Notes: a model not told the origin generated them from the sequence alone. A stretch of 64,000 nt of DNA from TMP-86 sp964247385 (GCA_964247385.1 CAXTUB010000009.1:1-64000); one strand, 5' to 3'. Positions 35,885 through 44,847 are shown, numbered from the stretch's first letter. Numbers and translations: made by a program.

Positions 35885-38101
35885 CTAGGCCCCGAGCCCG
35901 CTGACTTTGCGGACGAGCGCGTCGGCGCGCTGCGGCACGGGCTCCTTCAACGTAGGGAGTCGAACCGACGTGGCGTCTGCGGGCGCCGCCATGGCCGCAG
36001 CGCTCTGCGTTGCGACTGGCGAAGCCGAACGGATTTCCGCGGATTGCGCCGGCAGGGCGGCAGCGGACCGCGGCGCACCGCTCGCCGGCAACGCGGCCGG
36101 CGGCGTGTTGTCAGCCGTGAGTTGAGCGTGCATGCCGCTTGCGGTACGCGAAAAATCCGGCAAGCGAAAGCCGCTGACGGACTTGCGCAACTGCGCCGAC
36201 AGCGCAGCCATCTTGGAGATGGAATTGGAGGTAGCGGCCGAGCTCTCGGCAGTCTGCGTGGAAATCTCGCGCACGACTTGCATGTTCTTGGAGATGTTGC
36301 CGGACGCCGCCGCTTGCTGTCGCGCGCTCGCGGAGATGTTCTGCACCAAGCTCGCGATTTGATTCGAGACTTGCTCGATTTCCTCGAGCGCCGCTCCGGC
36401 GTTCTCCGCCAGCAACGCGCCTCCGACCACGTCGGTCGTGCTGCGCTCCATGGACACCACGGCCTCATTGGTGTCGGTTTGAATGGTGCGCACCAGAACC
36501 TCGATTTGCTTGGTGGCGTTGGCGGCGCGCTCGGCGAGACGCTGCACTTCGTCGGCAACCACCGCAAAGCCGCGGCCGGCCTCGCCCGCCATGGAGGCCT
36601 GAATGGACGCGTTGAGCGCAAGGATATTGGTCTGCTCGGCAATGTCGTTGATGAGCTCGACGATATTGCCGATCTCCTGCGAGCTCTCGCCGAGCCGCTT
36701 GATGCGTTTGCTGGTCTCCTGGATGGTCTCGCGAATCGCGTTCATGCCGTCGATGGTCCGGCGCACCGCGTCGCCCCCCTTGTGCGCAATGTCCACCGAA
36801 TGACGCGCGACATCGGAGCAGCGCTCGGAATTGCCGGAGACTTCCTCGATCGAGGCCGCCATGTCGGCCATGGATTCGCTGGCCGAGGAGATCTGCCGGG
36901 ATTGCGCGCCGCTCGCCTTGGTCATGTGATTCGCTGCGGTCTGCGTCTGCTTGGTCGCACCGTCGAGCTGGATGGCGGACTCGTTGATGGTCGTCACCAA
37001 TTCGCGCAACGCCTCGATCGCATAATTGATGGAGTCCGCAATGGCTCCCGTGATGTCTTCCGTGACGGTGGCCTGTACCGTCAAGTCACCGTCGGCCAGG
37101 CTCGACAGCTCATCGAGCAGGCGCATGATGGCTTCCTGATTGCGTTCATTGTCGCGCACGCGGATCTCGACATCACGCTGCACGTTCGCGCCGCGAAAAT
37201 GGGTCCACGCCAGCGCCACGAGCGATGCGAGGCTCAACGCAAGAGCGCCCAGGACCCACGGCGTCAAGGACTGCGGCGCGGCACCGCCCGATGGACGCCC
37301 GCTCATTTTCGCGCTCAATCCGCCCGCCGCGGCGGCCAGCTCGCGCAGCGCTGCTTGCGCGCGAGCCAGCGGCTCGGCGGCACCGATGACTTTACGAACG
37401 CTTGCCGTGAACTGCTGATTGCGCTGCGCGAGGCTCTTCAAGCGCTGCTCGCCTTCCGCCCCCGTCACCTTGCTGAGCGACAGCTGGTTGTCTTCGCCTC
37501 CCAGGCCGCGCACCACTTGATTCAAGAACTCGAGGCTGTCGGCCAGCCGCTGAGCCGCCGGCGCGGCGCCCGTGGTGCCAGCCGATAAGCCCGTGAGATC
37601 CTGTTGAATGCGCTGCACCGTGAGTTCGAAGCGCTCCAGATACCGGCTCATGCCATCGAGCTTTTGCACGCCGACTGCGCTCGCGAGGTCGCCCATGTCG
37701 GAGAGAAGCTTCGGCGCCAGATCGCGCGCGTTCTGCGCAGCCTTGTCGATGCTTTCCACCGCGAGACGCGCCTCTCCCACGGAAGCCGCGGCCGTCTCGA
37801 GCTTGGTCCAGCCCGCATCGCTTGCGAGCTTGGAGTCGGCGAGCTCCGCGCGCAGAGTCTTCAGCTGCGCAATGCTTCGCGACAAGGCATCGAACGCGGT
37901 GCGCTCACCGTGCAGCGCGTTTTGCGCTTCAAACGGCGCGCGTTGCACGATCAGATCAAGCCGCTCGATGGGCATTGATTCGGGTGCGCCCTCGCGGTTC
38001 AAGAGCGTGAGCACCGCCGCGCTGAGCAAAAACAATACCGTCAGCGCGACGAGCCAAGCGGGGGCGGGAGAAGTCGGGCGGACAGACGTGCGCGTGGCCA
38101 T
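35885..38101 (-). CDS. pilJ: PilJ-type methyl-accepting chemotaxis protein
   Basis: 738 residues: TM1 at about 12-34 (PAWLVALTVLFLLSAAVL), a periplasmic helical PilJ-like ligand domain, TM2 at about 280-302 (WVLGALALSLASLVALAW), a HAMP-like segment (LLDELSSLADGDLTVQATVT), and the MCP signalling hairpin tip at about 485-527 (NDIAEQTNILALNASIQASM, EAGRGFAVVADEVQRLAERA). It senses pilus or surface contact in the Pseudomonas model and controls ChpA. The ATG overlaps the pilI stop as TAATG, so translation is coupled. A longer upstream frame is not expected to be used. Confidence 0.95.
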   Translation of the reverse strand: MATRTSVRPTSPAPAWLVALTVLFLLSAAVLTLLNREGAPESMPIERLDLIVQRAPFEAQNALHGERTAFDALSRSIAQLKTLRAELADSKLASDAGWTKLETAAASVGEARLAVESIDKAAQNARDLAPKLLSDMGDLASAVGVQKLDGMSRYLERFELTVQRIQQDLTGLSAGTTGAAPAAQRLADSLEFLNQVVRGLGGEDNQLSLSKVTGAEGEQRLKSLAQRNQQFTASVRKVIGAAEPLARAQAALRELAAAAGGLSAKMSGRPSGGAAPQSLTPWVLGALALSLASLVALAWTHFRGANVQRDVEIRVRDNERNQEAIMRLLDELSSLADGDLTVQATVTEDITGAIADSINYAIEALRELVTTINESAIQLDGATKQTQTAANHMTKASGAQSRQISSASESMADMAASIEEVSGNSERCSDVARHSVDIAHKGGDAVRRTIDGMNAIRETIQETSKRIKRLGESSQEIGNIVELINDIAEQTNILALNASIQASMAGEAGRGFAVVADEVQRLAERAANATKQIEVLVRTIQTDTNEAVVSMERSTTDVVGGALLAENAGAALEEIEQVSNQIASLVQNISASARQQAAASGNISKNMQVVREISTQTAESSAATSNSISKMAALSAQLRKSVSGFRLPDFSRTASGMHAQLTADNTPPAALPASGAPRSAAALPAQSAEIRSASPVATQSAAAMAAPADATSVRLPTLKEPVPQRADALVRKVSGLGA

Positions 38102-38661
38102 TATTGATTCGCTGCCTGCATGAAAGTCGAGCTCTCGACCAGGGTTTTCAAACTCAGTACGGGCCAAATCTCCCCGCCACGCCGAAAGGCTCCGGCCAAA
38201 AAGCTGTCGCAACGGATCACGGTGGGCGGCGGCTCGGAATTGAATTCACGCTCTGCGAATCGCCGGAACCCGAGCACCTCATCCACCATGAGGCCTGCGG
38301 GAATTTCACGATGATTCACCACGATGATGCGCGAGTTGCGGCCCGGCGAGGTGATCCCGCTGCCCAGGAACTGCCGCATATCGATCATCGGCAGGAGCTG
38401 TCCCCGCACGCTCGCGAGCCCTTTGATCCAAGGTCTCGCGCCCGGAACGCGCGTGATGGACGCCGGCAGGCCAAGCACCTCGCGGGTTTCCTCGCGCGCA
38501 ATCAAGAAGGTTTCACCGCCCATGCGAAAGGCAACCCCCACCCATTCATCAGTCGCAGCCGTCTCGCGCGCGGCCGTGGCCGCCTTGGCGCGGCTTCTCT
38601 TTTCGAGCGCTTTCAGCAGCTCGAACGGTCGATCGCGAAGGCTGCGGACCTCCAGATTCAT
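38101..38661 (-). CDS. pilI: CheW-like adaptor PilI
   Basis: 186 residues with one CheW domain (VGVAFRMGGETFLIAREET, WIKGLASVRGQLLPMIDMRQ, IPAGLMVDEVLGFRR) linking PilJ to ChpA. The start MNLEVRSLRDRPFELL overlaps the pilH stop as ATGA. The order pilG-pilH-pilI-pilJ matches P. aeruginosa. Confidence 0.94.
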   Translation of the reverse strand: MNLEVRSLRDRPFELLKALEKRSRAKAATAARETAATDEWVGVAFRMGGETFLIAREETREVLGLPASITRVPGARPWIKGLASVRGQLLPMIDMRQFLGSGITSPGRNSRIIVVNHREIPAGLMVDEVLGFRRFAEREFNSEPPPTVIRCDSFLAGAFRRGGEIWPVLSLKTLVESSTFMQAANQ

Positions 38662-39023
38662 ACCGCGAGCGCTGCCTGCGCTTTCTCGACCAGTGCCTGC
38701 GCCGTCACCGGCTTCACCAAATAATCCACCGCGCCCTGCCGCAGCCCCCACACCCGGTCCGTTTCTTGTCCCTTGGTCGTGACCATGATGATGGGAATGG
38801 CTTGGGTCTCAGGATCGTTGATGAGCGTGCGGGTCGCCTGATACCCATTGACCCCGGGCATGACGATATCCATGAAAATGAGATCGGGCTTCATCTGTTT
38901 GGCTTTCAATATGCCTTCCGCGCCGTTTTGCGCGGCGGCGGTTTGAAAGCCGTGTTTTTCCAGCGCCTTCTGCATGACGTGCACTTCGGTCGGAGAGTCA
39001 TCGACTATGAGTATCAACGCCAT
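38658..39023 (-). CDS. pilH: Response regulator PilH
   Basis: 121-residue stand-alone receiver (the same length as P. aeruginosa PilH): LILIVDDSPTEVHVMQKALE, acceptor Asp in LIFMDIVMPGVNGYQATRTL, Thr in MVTTKGQ, and Lys in YLVKPVT. PilH is thought to damp ChpA signalling or act on the PilT retraction side. It is coupled to pilI by a 4-base overlap. Confidence 0.94.
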   Translation of the reverse strand: MALILIVDDSPTEVHVMQKALEKHGFQTAAAQNGAEGILKAKQMKPDLIFMDIVMPGVNGYQATRTLINDPETQAIPIIMVTTKGQETDRVWGLRQGAVDYLVKPVTAQALVEKAQAALAV

Positions 39024-39051
39024 GGCAAATCCTCGAGCGTGGGAGGCCTTA

Positions 39052-39456
39052 CTACTTACTCACGTGGGCTTCGATGGCGCCGAGCAGCTCGTCTTTGGTG
39101 AAAGGCTTGGTCAGGTAGTGCTCCGAGCCTACGATGCGCCCGCGCGCCCGGTCGAATAGCCCGTCCTTGCTCGACAGCATGATGACGGGAATCTGCTTGA
39201 ATACCTTGTTGTGCTTGATCAGCGAGCAGGTCTGATAGCCGTCGAGCCGCGGCATCATGATGTCGACGAAGACGATGTCGGGCTGATGGTCGGCAATTTT
39301 CGACAGCGCGTCGAAGCCGTCGATGGCAGTGAAGACTTCGCACCCCTCCTTCGCAAGGAGAGTCTCCGCGGTGCGCCGTATGGTCTTGCTGTCATCGATG
39401 ACCAAGACCTTCAGGCCGTTCAATTTCGGCTTGCCGTTGGTGGCCATGCTCTCCAT
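39052..39456 (-). CDS. pilG: Response regulator PilG
   Basis: 134-residue receiver and first gene of the pil-chp operon: LKVLVIDDSKTIRRTAETLL, acceptor Asp in IVFVDIMMPRLDGYQTCSLI, Ser in IMLSSKDGLFDRARGRIVGS, and Lys in YLTKPFTKDELL. The insertion after SSKDG is typical of PilG. In Pseudomonas, PilG promotes pilus extension. A start at MESMATNGK is chosen; the methionine three codons in is possible. Confidence 0.94.
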   Translation of the reverse strand: MESMATNGKPKLNGLKVLVIDDSKTIRRTAETLLAKEGCEVFTAIDGFDALSKIADHQPDIVFVDIMMPRLDGYQTCSLIKHNKVFKQIPVIMLSSKDGLFDRARGRIVGSEHYLTKPFTKDELLGAIEAHVSK

Positions 39457-39546
39457 GTCGTCCTCAACCCCGTTCAGCGACGCTCGCTTCTAATTTAGGG
39501 AGCGGCGCACGCGCATGATGCTCGCCGCGTTTTAACATATCCGTCA

Positions 39547-39566
39547 TCCGCAAGCCACGGCTTGCG
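39547..39566. promoter_or_regulatory. 20-bp perfect palindrome between pilG and gshB
   Basis: CCGCAAGCC-AC-GGCTTGCGG is a perfect 9+9 inverted repeat with a 2-base centre. It lies about 90 bases upstream of the pilG start and 146 bases upstream of the gshB start, in a 255-base divergent intergenic region. It could be a dimeric regulator operator or simply a hairpin. Confidence 0.4.
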
Positions 39567-39711
39567 GCGCGACATTTGCGCTCAATCACACTCAGGCGCG
39601 CATCGCTCGAGTTCACACTTTGAGGTCACGGTGGCTCGCTCGAGGGGGAGTGCCTTACGAGCGCGCAAGGCGCAAAGCTTCGCGGCGGTGAGTGCGCTAG
39701 ACTTTTCCACC

Positions 39712-40665
39712 GTGCCGGAGTCGCCCCGCGTTTTGGTCATCATGGACCCCATCGAGCGCATCAATCCCTACAAGGATTCGACGCTTGCGATGCTGCTGGC
39801 CGCGCAAGCTCGAGGCTGGCCCATCGAATACGCGGAGCTTGACGATCTCTCCCTGAGAAATGGCATTGCCTGGGGCCGCACCGCTCCCTTGCAGGTATTC
39901 GACGATATGCACCGCTGGTTCGAACGTGGCGAAGCGCGAGCTGCCGCGCTCGGCGACTTCGACTTGATTCTCATGCGCAAAGATCCGCCATTCGACACCG
40001 AATACATCTATGCGACGTACGTGCTCGAGCGCGCTCAACTGCAAGGCGCCTATGTGGCGAACGCGCCGCGCGGCCTGCGCGACATCAACGAGAAGATGTA
40101 TACGGCCTGGTTCGCCGATTGCTGCACCGACACTCTCGTCACGCGAGACCGGAATGAGATGAACGCATTCCTGCGCGATCACGGCAAAGTGGCCTGCAAG
40201 CCTCTCGATGGAATGGGGGGGCGCTCGATTTTCATATTGGAAAGCGGCGACAAGAACCGCAATGTCATTTTCGAAACGCTGAGCGATTACGGCCAACGCT
40301 TTTGTATCGTCCAGCGCTATCTGCCCGAAATCGTCGTGGAGGGCGATTGCCGCATCCTACTCGTCGATGGCGAGCCGGTGCCCTACGCACTGAAGCGTGT
40401 ACCGGATGCACAAGATCACCGCGGCAATCTCGCCGCGGGCGCCCGCGCGGAAACCCGCGCGCTGCGGCCGCGAGATCTCTGGCTCTGCGAACGCATCGGG
40501 CCGGTCATGCGCGAGGCCGGCATGCTGTTCGTCGGCCTCGATGTCATCGGCGACTACGTCACGGAGATCAACGTAACGAGTCCCACGGGCATTCGCGAGC
40601 TCGACCGGATGCATGGCATCGATATCGGCGCGCGGTATATGAGCGCGCTGGAGCGGCATTTGTGA
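39712..40665 (+). CDS. gshB: Glutathione synthetase
   Basis: ATP-grasp ligase joining gamma-glutamylcysteine and glycine. Motifs: VIMDPIERINPYKDSTLAML, LILMRKDPPFDTEYIYATYV, CKPLDGMGGRSIF and TEINVTSPTGIRELDR. The length of 317 residues with GTG at 39712 matches E. coli (316); earlier in-frame starts add residues with no counterpart. It is followed 3 bases later by the TonB-type gene, an arrangement conserved in pseudomonads. Confidence 0.96.
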   Translation: MPESPRVLVIMDPIERINPYKDSTLAMLLAAQARGWPIEYAELDDLSLRNGIAWGRTAPLQVFDDMHRWFERGEARAAALGDFDLILMRKDPPFDTEYIYATYVLERAQLQGAYVANAPRGLRDINEKMYTAWFADCCTDTLVTRDRNEMNAFLRDHGKVACKPLDGMGGRSIFILESGDKNRNVIFETLSDYGQRFCIVQRYLPEIVVEGDCRILLVDGEPVPYALKRVPDAQDHRGNLAAGARAETRALRPRDLWLCERIGPVMREAGMLFVGLDVIGDYVTEINVTSPTGIRELDRMHGIDIGARYMSALERHL

Positions 40666-40667
40666 GC

Positions 40668-41582
40668 ATGGAATTCATTCCGGAAGCGTTCGCGCGGCAT
40701 CTGCCGCCGGCCAGCGACCGAATGTTGACCACGTGGTTTCTGGCGCTGCTGCTGCACGGCATCGTGATCTTGGGAGTCTCCTTCAGCGGGGATGCGTCGC
40801 CCAAGCCAGCCGCGGCGCCCATGCTCGAGGTCATGCTGGTCGACGAACAAACGCCGAAATTGAAAGCAAATCCTCGCGCTAAATACGTGGCGCAGCGCAG
40901 CCAACACGGCAGCGGCAACACCACCTCGCGCGAGCGCGCGCTCATTCCCTCCTCCTCCGCTCATCCCATCGATCAGCCGGGGTTTGCCGACGCCGGCGGC
41001 CGGCAGTTCCGAGCGGCAGGCAGCACATCGCCCGCTGAGCTGACTTTGTCGACGACCGGGGCCTCGACACGGATGGTGTACTACTCGAAGGCCGACAGCG
41101 CGTCCGCGCGGGCCGAAGCGCCTGAGCTGTTGCGCAAGCGCGATGCTCTCGGAATCCAATCCAACGAGGACGACGAGCATTTGCGCTTACAGGGGCAATC
41201 GCACGGCGAGCTATGGATCACGGCCGAGACGCGTGAGTCTTCGGTCGCCGTCTATCTGGACGCATGGCGTCGCAAGGTGGAGCACGTGGGTACGTTGAAC
41301 TTTCCGCGTGCGGTTCAGCATCGGCATCTATCCGGCACCCCGGTCATCGAAGTGGCCATCGACTCGCAGGGCCGCTTGACCGAGAGCTTCATTCGCCGTT
41401 CCAGCGGATCGCCGGACATCGATCGTGCTGCGCTCGCCATTTTGAAGCTCGCGTCGCCTTACGAGCCCTTTCCGCATTTGATGAGGCAAGCTCACGACTC
41501 CATCCGATTTGCCTACGAATGGCAATTCCTGCAAGGTTCGGCCAAGGGCTCGGGCGTGCTGTTGGATGCCGATCCCAACTGA
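40668..41582 (+). CDS. tonB: TonB-family energy transducer-like protein
   Basis: 304 residues: a TM anchor at about 22-40 (WFLALLLHGIVILGVSFSG), a variable periplasmic spacer, and a C-terminal TonB domain (FPRAVQHRHLSGTPVIEVAI, DSQGRLTESFIRRSSGSPDI, FAYEWQFL). The gene follows gshB by 2 bases, as in Pseudomonas. TonB proteins transmit proton-motive force to outer-membrane transporters. No ExbB/ExbD genes lie nearby, so the partner is unknown. Confidence 0.88.
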   Translation: MEFIPEAFARHLPPASDRMLTTWFLALLLHGIVILGVSFSGDASPKPAAAPMLEVMLVDEQTPKLKANPRAKYVAQRSQHGSGNTTSRERALIPSSSAHPIDQPGFADAGGRQFRAAGSTSPAELTLSTTGASTRMVYYSKADSASARAEAPELLRKRDALGIQSNEDDEHLRLQGQSHGELWITAETRESSVAVYLDAWRRKVEHVGTLNFPRAVQHRHLSGTPVIEVAIDSQGRLTESFIRRSSGSPDIDRAALAILKLASPYEPFPHLMRQAHDSIRFAYEWQFLQGSAKGSGVLLDADPN

Positions 41583-41655
41583 CCCCAAACGCGAGCAGCA
41601 TCGCAGGCCCAATGCCCATGAGCGCACAACAACCTACCGCGAGTCTCTTCGGCAC

Positions 41656-42231
41656 ATGAGTGCAGCACCCCCTGACTCCGGCTACCTCACCAATCGGCTG
41701 CTCATCGCCATGCCCTCGCTCAGCGATCCGAATTTTGCACAATCCGTCGCGTTCGTCTGCGAGCACAGTGAGCGCGGCGCGCTCGCACTGGTGCTGAACA
41801 AGCCATTGCCCATGCTTCTTGGCGATGTGTTCAGTCAGCTCGACATCGTAGTGGGCTCGAGCGACTTATCCGCGAAGCCCGTGCTGCGCGGCGGTCCCAT
41901 GCAGACCGATCGCGGTTTCGTGGTGCATGCAGCGCGCGGCGAATGGGACTCGACGCTCAGAGTTTCCGAGGAGATTCACGTCACCACGTCGCGCGATGTG
42001 CTCGCCGCGATCGCCAACGGCACAGGCCCCGATCCCGCATTCGTGGCGCTCGGTTATGCCGGATGGGATTCCGGCCAGCTCGAGAATGAGATTCGAGCCA
42101 ATGCGTGGCTGATCGCGCCCGTCAGCCCGAAGATCATTTTCGATTTGCCGTATGCGGCGCGCTGGGGCGCGGCCGCGAAATCTCTGGGCGTGGATTTATC
42201 GCGCATGACGCACTTGAGCGGCAATGCCTGA
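41656..42231 (+). CDS. yqgE: YqgE/AlgH family protein
   Basis: 191 residues with the DUF179 hallmarks NRLLIAMPSLSDPNFAQSVA, GALALVLNKPL, LRGGPMQTDRGFVVH and ALGYAGWDSGQLENEIRANA. The function is uncertain; AlgH was first described as an alginate regulator. It is upstream of ruvX in the conserved gshB-tonB-yqgE-ruvX-pyrB order. An ATG at 41656 gives the normal length. Confidence 0.95.
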   Translation: MSAAPPDSGYLTNRLLIAMPSLSDPNFAQSVAFVCEHSERGALALVLNKPLPMLLGDVFSQLDIVVGSSDLSAKPVLRGGPMQTDRGFVVHAARGEWDSTLRVSEEIHVTTSRDVLAAIANGTGPDPAFVALGYAGWDSGQLENEIRANAWLIAPVSPKIIFDLPYAARWGAAAKSLGVDLSRMTHLSGNA

Positions 42232-42259
42232 TTTTTCGGGCGCGGGCGGCTCGTGAGGC

Positions 42260-42688
42260 GTGCCGCCTGAAATTGTCATTGGAGTCGACTACGGCGAAAA
42301 GCGCATCGGATTTGCCACTGGCGATACGATTACCCGCACCGCTCGTCCGCTGGAGACCGTCCGTTCCTCGCGCTCCGGTCCAGACTGGATACGCATCGAT
42401 GCGCTGATCGCACGATTCAACCCCGCGCGAGTCATCGTCGGCATTCCTTATAATGAGGCGGCGGACGAGAGACTCGCGGTGAAAGCAGCTCAATTTGCAG
42501 ACGCTCTCGGGCGGCGTATTTCGGTTCCGGTTACCTTAGTGGACGAGCGTGATTCTTCGATCGAGGCCGCCGCCCTGTTGAAGGCGCGCCGCGCAGCGGG
42601 ATTGCAGCGGCGTGTTGTCAAGGGCGATCAGGATGGCGCCGCCGCAGCCATTATTCTGGAACGCTGGTTGATGAATGGTGAACGCTGA
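42260..42688 (+). CDS. ruvX: Putative pre-16S rRNA nuclease / Holliday junction resolvase YqgF
   Basis: 142 residues of the RNase H-like fold: VIGVDYGEKRIGFATGDTIT, VIVGIPYN, VTLVDERDSSIEAAALLKAR and KGDQDGAAAAIILERWL. In E. coli YqgF trims the 5' end of pre-16S rRNA. The start is GTG with GTGAGG just before. It overlaps no neighbour and follows yqgE by 28 bases. Confidence 0.94.
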   Translation: MPPEIVIGVDYGEKRIGFATGDTITRTARPLETVRSSRSGPDWIRIDALIARFNPARVIVGIPYNEAADERLAVKAAQFADALGRRISVPVTLVDERDSSIEAAALLKARRAAGLQRRVVKGDQDGAAAAIILERWLMNGER

Positions 42689-42732
42689 AAAAAGCCCTGA
42701 GGCCCACGTGATGCAGCGGAGAAGCCCTTAGG

Positions 42733-43701
42733 GTGCGCACGCAAGTCGATTATTCCGACGGGTTGAAGCATCTCATTTCTCTCGACGGGCTGGCGCGCGA
42801 GACCATTATGGGTCTCCTCGACCGCGCCGAAAGCTACCGTAGATTGCCCGGACAACCCGCCTATGAGGGCCGCGAATTGGCGGGTATGACCATCGCCAAT
42901 TTATTTTTCGAGCCGAGCACCCGCACGCGCGCCTCTTTCGATCTGGCTGCGCGCCGGCTCGGCGCACACGTTCTGAACCTCGACATGCAGTCCAGCTCAC
43001 GCGTCAAGGGCGAGAGCATGCTCGACACCATTTACACGCTCGAGGCCATGAACACCGATGTGTTCGTCATTCGCGACTCGCAGCCGGGCTTGCCCGAGTT
43101 CCTCATCGATCATGTGGCCGATCACGTGTCGGTCATCAGCGCAGGCGAAGCCCACGTCTCTCATCCGACGCAGGGGCTGCTCGACGCGGCAACCATTCGC
43201 GCTCACAAGCGGCGGTTCACCGGGCTCAAAGTCGCGATCGTCGGCGACATCAAGCACTCGCGGGTGGCGCGCTCCGCCGCGCGAGTCCTGACGACCCTCG
43301 GCACTTCCGACCTTCGGCTGGTAGGCCCGGAGCCGTTATTGCCCGCCGAGGATGAGTTTGACGGCGCGCAGCGGTTCACGCGCATCGAGGACGGGATCGC
43401 GGGAGCCGACGTCATCATGATGCTGCGGATCCAGCGCGAGCGCATGGCCGAGCTGGCCTCGCTCGATGATGGCGAGTATTTCGCCGCCTATGGATTGAAC
43501 GCGGCGCGGGTCAAGCTCGCATCGGCCAGCGTGCTCGTCATGCATCCGGGCCCGATGAATCGCGGCGTGGAGATTGGCTCGGACGTGGCGGACGGGCCGC
43601 GCTCCGTCATTCGCGAGCAAGTCAATCACGGTGTGGCGGTGCGCATGGCGGTGCTCGCGTCGATTGCCGCCACGCTCACTCGCAAACGTAAACCGTTGTG
43701 A
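42733..43701 (+). CDS. pyrB: Aspartate carbamoyltransferase catalytic subunit
   Basis: Second step of pyrimidine synthesis. Carbamoyl-phosphate site NLFFEPSTRTRASFDLAARR, SSSRVKGESMLDTIYTLEAM (the Ser-Lys loop), HVSHPTQGLLDAATIR and VMHPGPMNRGVEIGSDVADG. 322 residues, GTG start. No pyrR or pyrI lies beside it, and the pseudo-dihydroorotase gene that follows in Pseudomonas is absent; a PyrK-like gene overlaps the stop codon instead. Confidence 0.96.
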   Translation: MRTQVDYSDGLKHLISLDGLARETIMGLLDRAESYRRLPGQPAYEGRELAGMTIANLFFEPSTRTRASFDLAARRLGAHVLNLDMQSSSRVKGESMLDTIYTLEAMNTDVFVIRDSQPGLPEFLIDHVADHVSVISAGEAHVSHPTQGLLDAATIRAHKRRFTGLKVAIVGDIKHSRVARSAARVLTTLGTSDLRLVGPEPLLPAEDEFDGAQRFTRIEDGIAGADVIMMLRIQRERMAELASLDDGEYFAAYGLNAARVKLASASVLVMHPGPMNRGVEIGSDVADGPRSVIREQVNHGVAVRMAVLASIAATLTRKRKPL

Positions 43702-44642
43702 ACCCGCTGACTCAGCGCGGCACAATTTTTCTCGATGATGAAGCGACGGTGCTTGCGAAAAGCGCCTTCGCGGGAGAGCAATACGTACTGCGCATCCAAG
43801 CGCCGCGCTGCGCTGCCCGGGCGACGCCCGGGAGCTTCGTGCACGTGACGTGCGATGCCGCTCTGCCGATGCGCAGGCCGTTGTCCATCATGCGCGCACA
43901 TGCTGAACAAGGCTGGATCGAAATCTTGTTCAAGGTCACAGGCCACGGCTCGCGCTTGCTCGCGCAACGGGCGCCGCAAGACCGGATCAGCGTGCTCGGC
44001 CCCATCGGCGTGGGGTTCAGGACGCAGCCGGAGCGGCCGCTGTGTGTTTTGATCGGCGGCGGCATCGGCATCCCGCCGATGATATTTTTGGCGCAGCAGC
44101 TAGCAAAATCCATGGGCGTGCTGGGCGCAGACCAACGTCCAGAGGAAACGGCTCCTGCGCCAAAGGGAGCATCGATTTCGGCCGTCGCTTTTTTTGGCTC
44201 GGAGATCCCCTTTCCGTTTCGCTCCCGGCCTTCCACTCTCTTGGCGCCTGAGGTGCCCAGCGGGGTCATCGCCGCTGCACCGCTATTGGAATCGTGGGGT
44301 ATACCGAGCCGGCTTGCCAGCTTGTCCGGCTTCCCCGGTTGTTTCGAAGGCTACGTGACCGAGCTCGCCGCGCATTATCTCGAGCGGCTCGATGCCGATC
44401 GCCGCGCGCAAGTCCAGCTGTTCGCCTGTGGGCCGAACGCCATGCTGCGCTCGGTGGCGCGTCTTGCGCGCCGCTTCGATGTTCCCGCGCAGGTGTCGCT
44501 CGAGGAATTCATGGCCTGCGCCGTGGGCGGATGCGCTGGCTGCACGGTGCGCGTCATGACGCCCGAGGGCGCGGCCATGAAAAGAGTGTGTGTGGATGGG
44601 CCGGTGTTCACAGCCGATGCCGTGTTTGCCCACGAAGCCTAG
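43698..44642 (+). CDS. Dihydroorotate dehydrogenase electron-transfer subunit-like protein (PyrK-like)
   Basis: A ferredoxin reductase-like FAD/2Fe-2S protein. FAD domain (YVLRIQAPRCAARATPGSFV, MRRPLSIMRAHAEQG), NAD-type Rossmann GGGIGIPPMIFLAQQL, CGPNAMLRSVARL, and a C-terminal 2Fe-2S motif MACAVGGCAGCTVRV with a fourth Cys in MKRVCVDGP. This is the PyrK layout, which channels electrons from dihydroorotate dehydrogenase to NAD in class 1B enzymes. The GTG start overlaps the pyrB stop by 4 bases (GTGA). No pyrD is in this window, so the assignment to pyrimidine synthesis is by context. A ~30-residue insertion (QRPEETAPAPKGASI) lies in the Rossmann domain. Confidence 0.83.
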   Translation: MNPLTQRGTIFLDDEATVLAKSAFAGEQYVLRIQAPRCAARATPGSFVHVTCDAALPMRRPLSIMRAHAEQGWIEILFKVTGHGSRLLAQRAPQDRISVLGPIGVGFRTQPERPLCVLIGGGIGIPPMIFLAQQLAKSMGVLGADQRPEETAPAPKGASISAVAFFGSEIPFPFRSRPSTLLAPEVPSGVIAAAPLLESWGIPSRLASLSGFPGCFEGYVTELAAHYLERLDADRRAQVQLFACGPNAMLRSVARLARRFDVPAQVSLEEFMACAVGGCAGCTVRVMTPEGAAMKRVCVDGPVFTADAVFAHEA

Positions 44643-44729
44643 CGCAGTGTGCTATCGCTGAGCGCGCCGGCCATCTCGTATTCGAAGGGATCAAATCGGC
44701 AGATGGAATGAATCGGCGGATGAAATAAA

Positions 44730-44759
44730 AACGCCTCCGCGATGATTCGCGGAGGCGTT
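44730..44759 (-). terminator. Intrinsic terminator for the KPDVT-repeat protein gene
   Basis: A perfect 12-bp stem (AACGCCTCCGCG / CGCGGAGGCGTT) with a 6-base loop. On the minus strand it is followed by TTTTTATTT, a good U-tract, so it terminates transcription from 45507 leftward. From the plus side (pyrK) the tail is poorer, though read-through could also end here. Confidence 0.85.
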
Positions 44760-44847
44760 GCTGGGTTTTGCGGCTCGGTGCGCCTTGCACCTGACGGCAA
44801 GCGCGTGCCGCCGCCTGGACTGGCGCCACCCTGCTAGCCGCTAAGAA

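Noticed and set aside
35639..37588. A 649-codon plus-strand open frame opposite pilJ and the start of chpA
   Set aside because: It is complementary to recognisable, coupled genes and has no domain; long antisense frames arise easily in GC-rich DNA.
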